From positions 1-64,000 of the forward strand of contig CANJHS010000011.1 of the NCBI GenBank assembly GCA_947474225.1: a stretch of 64,000 nt of DNA. The letters are read 5' to 3'. The DNA comes from Roseiflexaceae bacterium (lineage in GTDB: Bacteria; Chloroflexota; Chloroflexia; Chloroflexales; Roseiflexaceae). Shown in pieces: positions 53,247 to 62,548 of this stretch (its first letter is position 1; each line of letters opens with the position of its first letter). The notes below the pieces were generated by a model, which did no database searches, was not told the origin of the DNA, and saw only the letters and a program-made list of their open reading frames with translations. Both the position numbers and the translations under genes were made by a program.

Positions 53247-53630
53247 TGTGTTTCTCCGGAACGTTACTTTTGCTTTGCTATCCTACCACCTCATGGCAGA
53301 TTCGGCAAATGCAACGCGTTCCTACAGAAAAGCTGGCCGCATAAGAGACGCAACTCTGCGGATAGGAATTGGTAAGTCTATGCACAACTCAAGTTCAGCG
53401 CAGATAGAAATGTCCCAAAAACGGTAGTGATCCCTTCCTTGAAAATAGCTCTTTGTTTCATACATGCCCAAAACGTGAGTTAACACCTGTCCTGTCGATT
53501 CTCGTTCTCTTTATTTACATAAAATATATTGCATGTTTGTGCAATATGTCCAAAAAAGCCACTTGTATTTATATGAAATGCACAATATAATCGTGGTACG
53601 GGATTTTGTTTTGGCGAGGAGGCCAAGCAC

Positions 53631-53849
53631 ATGGACCACGTACATTTGGAACAGTCGTATAGTGATGAGATTTTGAAGGAAATGCCTGAGGTGCACGAAA
53701 TGCTTGCGAGCATGCACATAGAAGGCAGCCACAATCGACTCCGTATTCAGGCAGAGGCAGCCGGTGTCGATACGGATGTTGTTCTTGCAGCGATGGAGAT
53801 AAAAATGCGCCGGATGGCTACCCGCGCTTTGGGTGAACGTTTGAACTAG
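53631..53849 (+). CDS. Small hypothetical protein (72 aa)
   Basis: MDHVHLEQSYSDEILKEMPEVHEMLASMHIEGSHNRLRIQAEAAGVDTDVVLAAMEIKMRRMATRALGERLN; GAGGAGG-like ribosome binding region (cgaggaggccaagcacATG) and a strong downstream terminator. Confidence 0.75.
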   Translation: MDHVHLEQSYSDEILKEMPEVHEMLASMHIEGSHNRLRIQAEAAGVDTDVVLAAMEIKMRRMATRALGERLN

Positions 53850-53903
53850 AGCGCACCTTTCCAGTAGTGTATACCGATAGAAGTACCGTTTCGTTGCACA
53901 CAA

Positions 53904-53934
53904 AAACCCCTGCACACTTGGTGTGCAGGGGTTT
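53904..53934. terminator. Bidirectional terminator between convergent genes
   Basis: AAACCCCTGCACAC-ttg-GTGTGCAGGGGTTT perfect 14-bp stem. Confidence 0.88.
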
Positions 53935-53947
53935 GCCGTTGGATTGG

Positions 53948-55135
53948 TTAGCGTGCGTTCTCGCGCAAGCGTTTGCTGACGGTCAATTCAAGCATTGGGT
54001 CGACCTGCGCTTTGCGGACACGTTGCAGCATGAAGCGGAAGCTAAGTACGATATGGGCAGCGATGAACGCCCAGTTGATGACATAGGTAATCATGTGCAA
54101 CGGTTCCATACCGATGACTGATTGGCTTACCATCGTGAAGATGAACACTCCATAACCGATATACACATGGACCACACGAATATGGGCATGTAACTTCGGG
54201 ATACCGTAGAAGTACAAACTTGCGACTGCATGGACAAAGAAGAACATCAAGTAGATGTTGGAGGCATAGAGGTGCGTGACAAATGCGGTCGACATGGCTG
54301 CTTTGGCAGCTGCATAGACTTCTTTGTTGTCAAAGCCGGCGCCGTAGTAGGCAATGGTGTCGATCGTCAAGGTGACAAAAATGACCCATGCCAACCCACG
54401 ATTCCAAATAGCGGACTTGCGCTTGCGGGCACGCTGTTCTTCGGCGAGTTTGGCGCGTTCGGTGTCGCTCAGGGCAGTTTGTGTTGCCTGGTATGTTTCG
54501 AATGAGATTTTGGGGAAGGCACGTGCGGTCAATAACAGGCTGACCATCAAGAGGACTTCCCCAAGGTTGGCAATCAACCCGAGTTGCATTGATGCTGCCA
54601 TAAACATCACCAGGGCGCCTGCTAGCATCCACCAGGACTTCTGTTGGATGTAGAGGGCAATACCGAATGCGATCATGAATGTCATGGTGGTAATAGCTGC
54701 TAACGGAGGACCGGAGTGTTCGGCGAGGACATAGCGTAATGCACCTTCGGTGCTGACGACGTATTGTGCACCGCCGAAGTATTCATTTACTCCGTACAAA
54801 ATGCAGGTTACGACTGTTCCATAGGTCAGGATGGTCATCCCACGGCGCCACGTCCAGGCCACACTACCGTTGCGGGCGAGGACGATGCCGGCGACCATGA
54901 GTAATGGCGTTCCAATAGCGTGGAAGGCATAGCGCCCCATGTTCAATGCCAACAAGGTATCGCCAGCACCGACAAGCGAGCCTATTCCGAGGACTGCATT
55001 ATCGAAGCCGAGCCCGATTCCACTAATAGCTAGTAGCCAAAGCGCGGTACTTTTTTGTTTGGCTGCAACTTGCACGATAAGAATAGAAATGACCATGTGT
55101 ACTGCCGCAAAACCAAGATAGACTGCGATGTCCAT
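53948..55135 (-). CDS. Multi-TM, histidine-rich membrane protein of unknown function adjacent to the ACIII operon
   Basis: At least 10 hydrophobic segments; C-terminal segments with histidines: AFVTHLYASNIYLMFFFVHAVASLYFYGIPKLHAHIRVVHVYIGYGVFIFTMVSQSVIGMEPLHMITYVINWAFIAAHIVLSFRF. Confidence 0.8.
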   Translation of the reverse strand: MDIAVYLGFAAVHMVISILIVQVAAKQKSTALWLLAISGIGLGFDNAVLGIGSLVGAGDTLLALNMGRYAFHAIGTPLLMVAGIVLARNGSVAWTWRRGMTILTYGTVVTCILYGVNEYFGGAQYVVSTEGALRYVLAEHSGPPLAAITTMTFMIAFGIALYIQQKSWWMLAGALVMFMAASMQLGLIANLGEVLLMVSLLLTARAFPKISFETYQATQTALSDTERAKLAEEQRARKRKSAIWNRGLAWVIFVTLTIDTIAYYGAGFDNKEVYAAAKAAMSTAFVTHLYASNIYLMFFFVHAVASLYFYGIPKLHAHIRVVHVYIGYGVFIFTMVSQSVIGMEPLHMITYVINWAFIAAHIVLSFRFMLQRVRKAQVDPMLELTVSKRLRENAR

Positions 55136-55312
55136 AGTTGCCCCTTCTGTCCACTCTATAGGTGGCCGCGTTCAACGAACGGTGTGTTACACCGTCACTG
55201 CGTGCTGCGTGACTCATGTACGCATAAGCCTCAAACAGAGTGTAGCAACTTCTTTGAACTACACAAGAGTAAAAAAACTACATACAGAAGAGAAGTATAT
55301 ATTGTGTATTTA

Positions 55313-55341
55313 TTGTGTAGTATTGGGGTGATACTACACAA
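55313..55341. repeat. Perfect 11-bp inverted repeat, possible operator or hairpin
   Basis: TTGTGTAGTAT-tggggtg-ATACTACACAA; related 8-mer CTACACAA again at 55259-55266 and TTGTGTA at 55302-55308. Confidence 0.75.
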
Positions 55342-55546
55342 AACAAAACATTTGCAGAATATTTGCAAGACATAAATGAGGAACCCCACCCTCACGAGCG
55401 CCGAATCGTGTGGGGTAGGGTGTGGGGAGTGCAGAGGTGGGTGAGGTGGAGCGGGGATTGGCGCTGGTGATGATTGCTCATCGCTATGTACACACTATGA
55501 TGGCAAAAGATGAAGCCCATGTGAGCAATGGTTGAGAGCAAACGAA

Positions 55547-55569
55547 GAGCCCACCGCGACGGTGGGCTC
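55547..55569 (-). terminator. Hairpin terminator at the end of the ACIII operon
   Basis: GAGCCCACCG-cga-CGGTGGGCTC perfect 10-bp stem directly downstream of actF on the minus strand. Confidence 0.75.
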
Positions 55570-55586
55570 TGGGGTCCGAGAGGAGA

Positions 55587-56813
55587 TTAGTGGTTTGCGG
55601 GAGCGTGATGACCGTGCCCATGACCGGCAAGTTGTGCTTCGAGCTCGGGGATGCGGTGATCGTGTGGTGGCAGGATGGGAAGTTGCTTGAGGAAGCGAAT
55701 AACCATTGCAACCCAAAGACCGCCGACACCGATAAAGGCAGTCAAATGCGTCCAATGAATCTGCACTGCATCTTTGTGGAATACTGGATTGATAAGCCAG
55801 AACACATAGACAACTTCGATAAACACTATCCACATAGCGATACGGGCAACAACGTTGAAGTTGCGCTTTGTGTGGCGTGACAACAGCAAGAAGAAAGGTA
55901 GGAAAAAGTGACCAAAAATCAATGCAATCGCGAAGTATTGCCATCCATTATTGGTACGCTCAAAGAACCAGCCCGTTTCTTCGGCGATGTTGCCGGACCA
56001 GATAATCAGGTATTGTGAATAATTGAGATACGTCCACAACACGGTGAATGCGAATGTGAATTTGCCCAAGTCGTGTAGGCGGTCTACGGGGATGTCGTAT
56101 CCAAGGAGGTTGTTTTTGGACAACATCCAGAGCACGATGATCATCAGCGCGAACACTGTCAAAACTTGGCCAATCATCCAACCAACTGGATACATAGATG
56201 ACGACCAGGTTGGTTCGAGTGACATGCCCCAGTCGGTAGCGGCAAACGTCCATAGCATGACGTGAGCGACCAAGCCAGGACCACCGGTGGTGGCGAGTTT
56301 GTCGCGGAACGTCTCTGTATCGCTCATCGGTGCGTTTTCTTGCTGGATAGACAGGTTGCGCAGGCGACGAGCCAACAACCCCCATGCAACAAAGTAGAGC
56401 ACCGCACGAATGGAGAAGAACGGTACGTTCAGGAAGTGAACTTTGGCTGCGATAGCATGTTCTTCGGCGACACGTGCAGGATCAGTCCACTCATAGAGTG
56501 TGCCGACACCTAGCAGAATCGGGATAAACAAGATGCCCATCCACGGGATAACCAGTGCTGCTGCTTCGACGAAGCGTCGAATCATCAAGCCCCAGACTCC
56601 GCTAGTGATGTGTTGCAGGTTGAGCAGAAACATGCTGCCTGCAGACAAGCCAAAGAAAAACAAGAAAGCAAACAGGTACGATTGGAGTACCTGGCTGGTC
56701 GAGCTGACTGCTACCCCCACCACGGTGAGTGCGAGTGCGGTGCCGCCGATGATATATGCACGCTTTTGGACTGTGTCTAAAGTCGTACGTAATTGATCAG
56801 TTTGTTCTGCCAC
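55587..56813 (-). CDS. actF: Alternative complex III subunit ActF (NrfD-like integral membrane protein)
   Basis: Multi-TM; GTALALTVVGVAVSSTSQVLQSYLFAFLFFFGLSAGSMFLLNLQHITSGVWGLMIRRFVEAAALVIPWM; last gene of the act operon. Confidence 0.9.
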   Translation of the reverse strand: MAEQTDQLRTTLDTVQKRAYIIGGTALALTVVGVAVSSTSQVLQSYLFAFLFFFGLSAGSMFLLNLQHITSGVWGLMIRRFVEAAALVIPWMGILFIPILLGVGTLYEWTDPARVAEEHAIAAKVHFLNVPFFSIRAVLYFVAWGLLARRLRNLSIQQENAPMSDTETFRDKLATTGGPGLVAHVMLWTFAATDWGMSLEPTWSSSMYPVGWMIGQVLTVFALMIIVLWMLSKNNLLGYDIPVDRLHDLGKFTFAFTVLWTYLNYSQYLIIWSGNIAEETGWFFERTNNGWQYFAIALIFGHFFLPFFLLLSRHTKRNFNVVARIAMWIVFIEVVYVFWLINPVFHKDAVQIHWTHLTAFIGVGGLWVAMVIRFLKQLPILPPHDHRIPELEAQLAGHGHGHHAPANH

Positions 56814-56867
56814 GGTTGTGTCCTTGCAGTTGGCATGGCTGAGGAATGCTCAGCCATGCACTCACAC

Positions 56868-57554
56868 TTACTTCTTGGCGGGTGGGTTCTTTTGCATTTC
56901 GCGGATGTACGCGATGATAGCCCAGCGGTCGTCGATGTTCTGAATGCGGTATCCCGCAGGGAACATCGTGTACTTTGGATTGTCGGCGGTTTGTGGCTTC
57001 GATGGGTCGTACTTTGTATTCGGCACGCCATGGGTAATCGCCGAGAAATAGTATCCATCGGGTGCCTGGTCGAGTGTAAATGACTCGTTGGTGACAACTT
57101 TGCCCACGAGTTCGTCGACATAGAATAATGCCGGAACTTTGAGGCCGAGACCACCTTTTGAGATGGGACCTGCTGCTGGTCCTTTGCCATTGCCTTTTTC
57201 GCCATGGCAGGATGCGCAGTAAATCTTGTAGCGGGCTTCACCCCGAGCCAGAACGGTCTGGTCGATAGTGATCGGATTGGTGGTCACGTATGCTGCTGTT
57301 GGGTCACCACCTTCGCGGCCGGTGGTGCGTGCATCGATTTTGAGGCCGGTACGCGACACTGTGCCGTCGATAAGTGGGCGAGCGGAAGATCCGTTCGCAA
57401 AGAAATCACTGGCAGTAAGGGGTTTGTTGCTGGGCTGGTCATACATGTCGAGGTGACATGCCGAAAAGACGACAGCAAACAAGCCGAGTACCAGGATTCG
57501 GGCGACCAATCGCCGAAGTGACGTTGCGGTTACTTGCATCTGCGGCTCACTCAC
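56868..57554 (-). CDS. actE: Alternative complex III subunit ActE (monoheme cytochrome c lipoprotein)
   Basis: Lipobox LFAVVFSAC; heme motif YKIYCASCHGEKGNGKGPAAGPISKG; YFSAITHGVPNTKY. Confidence 0.92.
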   Translation of the reverse strand: MSEPQMQVTATSLRRLVARILVLGLFAVVFSACHLDMYDQPSNKPLTASDFFANGSSARPLIDGTVSRTGLKIDARTTGREGGDPTAAYVTTNPITIDQTVLARGEARYKIYCASCHGEKGNGKGPAAGPISKGGLGLKVPALFYVDELVGKVVTNESFTLDQAPDGYYFSAITHGVPNTKYDPSKPQTADNPKYTMFPAGYRIQNIDDRWAIIAYIREMQKNPPAKK

Positions 57555-58110
57555 TGAACTCGTTCACTGCAGTTGCACCGAGCCCCAAAAGGGTACTCTT
57601 GGCCTTCGCAGCGTCGTATAAAGGATCACTCGTTTCGATACAGAGGAAGAATCCATCTGTGGTAGCACGCTCGAACCCTGGTGCATTGAAGACCGGGTGG
57701 TATGGACGTGGAAATCCACAGATCAGGAACAGGCCAAATACCGCTGCGAAGGCCGAGAAGAGAACCATGCCTTCAAAGGTGATTGGGACAAATGCAGGCC
57801 AGCTGAAGTGCGGACGGCCGCCGACATTCATTGGATAGTCAACCAGGTTGACCCATGTCATGAATCCGAACAGACCGCTCGACCCTATCAACCCGCCGGT
57901 AAGGACCAACCATGGTAACCGTGAGGCTTTGTGTCCAATTGCCTCGTCGAGTCCGTGAATCGGAATCGGGGTGTATGCTTCGACTTTTGTGTAGCCAGCA
58001 TCTCGGATGGTTTCAGCAGCATGGATGAGTGTGGAAGAATTGGTGAACTCCGCCATGATTCCGTATGTGGCGGGTGCGTTCGTTGCTGCTTTTGAATGTG
58101 CTGTAGACAT
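57547..58110 (-). CDS. actD: Alternative complex III subunit ActD (DUF3341)
   Basis: YGIMAEFTNSSTLIHAAETIRDAGYTKVEAYTPIPIHGLDEAIG...LPWLVLTGGLIG, two TM; overlaps actE start. Confidence 0.94.
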   Translation of the reverse strand: MSTAHSKAATNAPATYGIMAEFTNSSTLIHAAETIRDAGYTKVEAYTPIPIHGLDEAIGHKASRLPWLVLTGGLIGSSGLFGFMTWVNLVDYPMNVGGRPHFSWPAFVPITFEGMVLFSAFAAVFGLFLICGFPRPYHPVFNAPGFERATTDGFFLCIETSDPLYDAAKAKSTLLGLGATAVNEFSE

Positions 58111-58156
58111 GCAAACCTCTCATAAGAGCGGAGAAGGACGGTGAGTTCCTTCGCCG

Positions 58157-59575
58157 TTACGCACCAGCATGACCGGATTCTTCGTGTTCTGCAGTGTGTG
58201 GAGTCGTCTTGTGCACCAAGTCGCGTACTTCGAAGATCGCAATCATTGGGATAAAACGAATGAACAACAAAAACAGGACAAAGAACAACCCGAAAGATCC
58301 AATATAGGTCGACCAATCGTAAAAGGTCGGTGTATAGGATGCCCAAGAGGATGGCAAGAAGTCACGGTGTAGGCTCAATACGATGATGACCCAACGCTCG
58401 AACCACATACCGACATTAATTGCCATCGAGACAAAGAACAGCACAGGCAAATTCTGACGCAGTTTCTTTGACCAGAGAACTTGGGGAATCAAAACATTAA
58501 ACAGAATGAGTGCCCAGTAGGACCACGCATACGGACCGGTGAAGCGGTTGACGATGAGGTAGTACTCATAGATGCTTGAGGAATACCATGAGTAGAAAAT
58601 CTCACCGAAGTACCCGTAGGTAACAATCATGCCTGAGGCCAACATGACCTTGCTCATGACGTCGAAGTGCTTCATGGTGATAAGGCCCTGAAGACCGAAG
58701 ACCCGGCGGATGGGAATCATCAGCACAATGACCATTGCAAAGCCACAATAGACAGCGCCAGCGACGAAGTACGGCGGGAACACGGTAACGTGCCACCCAG
58801 GCAATTGTGCGACCGAGAAGTCGAACGAGATGATAGAGTGCACAGACAAAACCAGTGGCGTCGACAGACCTGCCAACAGTAGTGAAGCAACTTCATAGCG
58901 CTGCCAATGCTTTGCTGCACCACGCCATCCGAGTGAGAAGAGACCATAGAGTGCCTTGGCAATACGGCTGGTTGACCGATCACGAAGTGTGGCAAGGTCG
59001 GGAACGAGCCCGACAAACCAGAACAACACCGAGACCGTGGCGTATGTCGAGATTGCAAAGACGTCCCATTCCAACGGACTGCGGAACTGTGGCCACATCC
59101 CGGTTGTGCTGGGATAGGGCAAGAACCAGTAATCCAACCATGGACGGCCAGTGTGAATCAACGGATAGATACCTGCGCAGGCAACAGCGAAAATTGTCAT
59201 TGCTTCTGCGGCTCGGTTGATTGATGTGCGCCAATCTTGTCGGAACAGCAACAAAATTGCTGAAATCAATGTACCAGCGTGACCAATACCAATCCACCAC
59301 ACGAAGTTGATAATGTCGAAGCCCCATGCCACCGGGATATTGATACCCCAGATACCGATACCCACTGTGAACAGTGTTGCCAGTGAGTAGAGATACAGCA
59401 TCAGGAGCAGGCCGGCACCGATAAAGCCGAGTAACCAGCCCGTCGGAGTCTTGAGTATGGGAAAGAGGACGATGTCACTGATTTTGGTGGTGACAGATTC
59501 GAGGGACTGCCCCGGAGCAAGCAGGCTGTCATAGGTCTCTGTTACTGGGGGTTTGAGTTGCTTGGATGATTGCAT
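58157..59575 (-). CDS. actC: Alternative complex III subunit ActC (NrfD-like integral membrane protein)
   Basis: GINIPVAWGFDIINFVWWIGIGHAGTLISAILLLFRQDWRTSINRAAEAMTIFAVACAGIYPLIHTGRPW. Confidence 0.95.
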   Translation of the reverse strand: MQSSKQLKPPVTETYDSLLAPGQSLESVTTKISDIVLFPILKTPTGWLLGFIGAGLLLMLYLYSLATLFTVGIGIWGINIPVAWGFDIINFVWWIGIGHAGTLISAILLLFRQDWRTSINRAAEAMTIFAVACAGIYPLIHTGRPWLDYWFLPYPSTTGMWPQFRSPLEWDVFAISTYATVSVLFWFVGLVPDLATLRDRSTSRIAKALYGLFSLGWRGAAKHWQRYEVASLLLAGLSTPLVLSVHSIISFDFSVAQLPGWHVTVFPPYFVAGAVYCGFAMVIVLMIPIRRVFGLQGLITMKHFDVMSKVMLASGMIVTYGYFGEIFYSWYSSSIYEYYLIVNRFTGPYAWSYWALILFNVLIPQVLWSKKLRQNLPVLFFVSMAINVGMWFERWVIIVLSLHRDFLPSSWASYTPTFYDWSTYIGSFGLFFVLFLLFIRFIPMIAIFEVRDLVHKTTPHTAEHEESGHAGA

Positions 59576-59578
59576 CTG

Positions 59579-62530
59579 CTACTCCGTCTTTCCACTGAAC
59601 TCGGGATTCGGGTTCGACAGTTTGATCATGTAGCTCGTGCGGGGTTTGGTGTTGAGCGGATCAAGCATGGTGAACTTTGATTCGAGTGCTTTGAGTTGGC
59701 TGACGCGTGATGCGGCATCGTTGATATTACCAAACACAATTGCTTGTGATGGGCAAGCCTGTTGACAGGCGCTGACGACTTGGCCGTCGGCGATTTGACG
59801 ATCTTCGCGGTCTGCGTCAATGCGGGCTTCGTTGATGCGTTGGACGCAGTAATTACATTTTTCCATCACACCACGAACACGCACCGTCACGTCTGGGTTG
59901 CGTTGCAACTTGAGTGATGGTGTTTCTTCGTCGACGTATTGGAAGAAGTTAAATCGGCGTACCTTATATGGGCAGTTGTTTGAACAGTACTTCGTACCCA
60001 CGCAGCGGTTGTACACCATCACATTGAGGCCTTCGTCGTCGTGGACGGTAGCTGCAACCGGGCAGACAATTTCGCATGGAGCATGTTCACACTGCATACA
60101 GGCAACGGGGATTTGGTAGACAGAAGGGCTTTCGGCATCGCCAGAGAAGTACGTGTCGATGCGAATCCAGTGCATCTCGCGACCGAGAAAGACTTGCTCT
60201 TTGCCGACCACCGGAATGTTGTTTTCTGCCTGACAGGCGACAACACAGGCATTGCAGCCATTGCATGCGTTCAAGTCGATTTGCATACCCCATTGATAGC
60301 CTTTGGAGTAGTCATATTCAGGGAAGAGCGAGATGACTTCGTGCTTCTTGTGGCCCTCGTGAGCCACGGGATGCAAGAAGTCGGCCAGCGTCTTGGTCGG
60401 ATAAATGTCTTCGTCACGGCCTTCCATGCTGGTGTGTTCTTGGGTTGTGGCGAGCTTGTAGGTCTCGGTGGTCTTGGTGACCTCGAGCCCTGCGCCATGC
60501 CACAGGTTGTCAGATCCACGCAGTGTGTAGGCGTTGAATCCGACGCCGTCGCCGACTTTACCGGCTTTGGTACGACCGAAGCCCAGATGCACGACAACCG
60601 TGTTGTCGGCTTGACCAGGGACAATCCATACCGGAGCTTTGACGCTACGGCCTTGGAACGTGAGTGATACGACATCGCCAGAGGCGACGCCGAGGGTTTT
60701 TGCGGTCGCTGGGCTGACTTGTGCCGTATTGTCCCAGACGAGCTTGGTTATGGGTTTGGGGACTTCCTGAAGCCAACCGTTATTGGCTGCTGAGCCGTCA
60801 CGGAGTGACGAGTCTGCGCGGAAGACTATTTCGAGTCCTTCGCTTGCTGCGGTAGCGGTTGCAGTGACTGCACCAGTGAGTGATGCTGTCGTTGCTACGG
60901 CGACGGTGTTTTTGATAAGGCCGTCGTGGAGGCTGATTTGCCACTCTTTGTCGAATGCGTACCCATCGGTGCTGAGGACAGATTTCCAGTAGGCTTTGAC
61001 CATGTCATGGCCGGTACTGTTGGTCTGACCGCTCAATGCTGCCACGACTTCGATGAGCGTTTTGCCATCATAGAGTGGTGCAATCAGTGGTTGTTGGATG
61101 GCAGCCGTGCCATCGAAGGCACGACTATCGCTCCAACTCTCGAGGTAATGAGCGCCATTGATGTGCCAAGCGGCGCCTTCGGAGGATTCGTCGGCGTATA
61201 TGCCGTGGTGAATCACGGTGGCAACCTTGGCGAGTGCAGATTTGACGTCAATATCGCCCGGGGCGTTGTAGATGATGTTGGCATCACTAATGACCAAGAG
61301 GGATACGGCGCCTGCATTCATTTCGTCAACAAGAGCCTTCAGACCGGCATTCCCCGTAGTTGCCGGAGCGACTGGGGCGGTGAAGGTGACAGTTTTGCCG
61401 AAGTTACCGAGGGCGTTGTTTATGGCGAGGACCAAGGCGTGTTGGGCAGCGGACTGCGTTTCGCCAGTGATAACGATGGACTTCCCGGCGTTGGCTTTGA
61501 GGTCTGAGACGGCAGCAGTGACCCATGCGCTGGCTTTTGCGTCCAACGTTGGGGCAGTGATTCCGCTTACGCCGACGCCAGCAGCAATAGCGTCAGTCAG
61601 GGCTGCGACGTCCGCGGCACGGACGGCGATACGATGATCTGCCATTGTGCCGGTGTGACTCGGGGTTGGCTCGGCGGCATACAGCCGGCTCATGGTTGGT
61701 TTGGCACTCGTGATGCGGCGCTTTGCAGAGAAGTCACGGCTGTAGCGGATCGCTGTGGGACCGCTGTGGGTGAAGTCACTGTCGAGAGCCACCACGACCT
61801 CTGCCTGGTTGAATGCGTATACCACATTGGTTGCTGCACCAAGGGCTGCTGCGGCGCCATCGATAGCGTTGTCGTTGCTTATTGGATCGTACTGGATCCA
61901 CTTGGCACCGGCATACTTTGTCGTCAACGCGGTGATTGCAGCTGCCAGGGTTGGGGATGCATTTGGTTCGCTGAGGATGCGGATGCCAGCACCTGCACTT
62001 GCTGCAGCAGCAGCGAGAGCGGTAGACGCGTCTGCCCAGGTTGCAGCGACACCTGCTTTGAGCACCTGTTGCGAACGATCCGGATCATACATAGTCAGAA
62101 CCGATGCCTGAATCCATGCATCGCTCGAGCCGAGGCTGGCTGCGTGGTCAGGGTTGCCCTCGACCTTCGTCGGACGACCTTCGTGGCTCTCTGCCAACAA
62201 TCCAATGCCATAGCCTTGGACATTCATTGATGTGGCGTAGTACAACGGCCGGCCAGGAATCACTTCCTCTGGCTGACGGATGTAGGGAACAATGACTTCT
62301 TGTGGTTGCTTTATAGCGAATTGACAGCCTGCCAGGGTTGAGAGAGCCATTGAGGCACCCATCAACTTGATGAAGGACCGGCGAGTCACGGGGTCGCGAA
62401 GCTCGGCTGCTTCGCTAGGGAATTCCCGTTCAAGCCGAGCCTGGAACTCTGACGACTGCGCGAGGTCATCAAGGCTACGCCAGTAGCCACGACCGCTGGT
62501 CGACTGATTGTCGAGTGTTTCTTTGCTCAT
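59579..62530 (-). CDS. actB: Alternative complex III subunit ActB (molybdopterin oxidoreductase-like + FeS-cluster domains)
   Basis: Tat/lipobox RRSFIKLMGASMALSTLAGC; FeS motifs CNGCNACVVACQAEN, CMQCEHAPCEIVCPVAA, CVGTKYCSNNCPY, CNYCVQRI...CQQACPS. Confidence 0.96.
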   Translation of the reverse strand: MSKETLDNQSTSGRGYWRSLDDLAQSSEFQARLEREFPSEAAELRDPVTRRSFIKLMGASMALSTLAGCQFAIKQPQEVIVPYIRQPEEVIPGRPLYYATSMNVQGYGIGLLAESHEGRPTKVEGNPDHAASLGSSDAWIQASVLTMYDPDRSQQVLKAGVAATWADASTALAAAAASAGAGIRILSEPNASPTLAAAITALTTKYAGAKWIQYDPISNDNAIDGAAAALGAATNVVYAFNQAEVVVALDSDFTHSGPTAIRYSRDFSAKRRITSAKPTMSRLYAAEPTPSHTGTMADHRIAVRAADVAALTDAIAAGVGVSGITAPTLDAKASAWVTAAVSDLKANAGKSIVITGETQSAAQHALVLAINNALGNFGKTVTFTAPVAPATTGNAGLKALVDEMNAGAVSLLVISDANIIYNAPGDIDVKSALAKVATVIHHGIYADESSEGAAWHINGAHYLESWSDSRAFDGTAAIQQPLIAPLYDGKTLIEVVAALSGQTNSTGHDMVKAYWKSVLSTDGYAFDKEWQISLHDGLIKNTVAVATTASLTGAVTATATAASEGLEIVFRADSSLRDGSAANNGWLQEVPKPITKLVWDNTAQVSPATAKTLGVASGDVVSLTFQGRSVKAPVWIVPGQADNTVVVHLGFGRTKAGKVGDGVGFNAYTLRGSDNLWHGAGLEVTKTTETYKLATTQEHTSMEGRDEDIYPTKTLADFLHPVAHEGHKKHEVISLFPEYDYSKGYQWGMQIDLNACNGCNACVVACQAENNIPVVGKEQVFLGREMHWIRIDTYFSGDAESPSVYQIPVACMQCEHAPCEIVCPVAATVHDDEGLNVMVYNRCVGTKYCSNNCPYKVRRFNFFQYVDEETPSLKLQRNPDVTVRVRGVMEKCNYCVQRINEARIDADREDRQIADGQVVSACQQACPSQAIVFGNINDAASRVSQLKALESKFTMLDPLNTKPRTSYMIKLSNPNPEFSGKTE

Positions 62531-62548
62531 TGTCTGCTTCGTCTCGCT

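Noticed and set aside
60041-61507. 208-aa and 193-aa + strand ORFs
   Set aside because: Antisense to actB; no family features.
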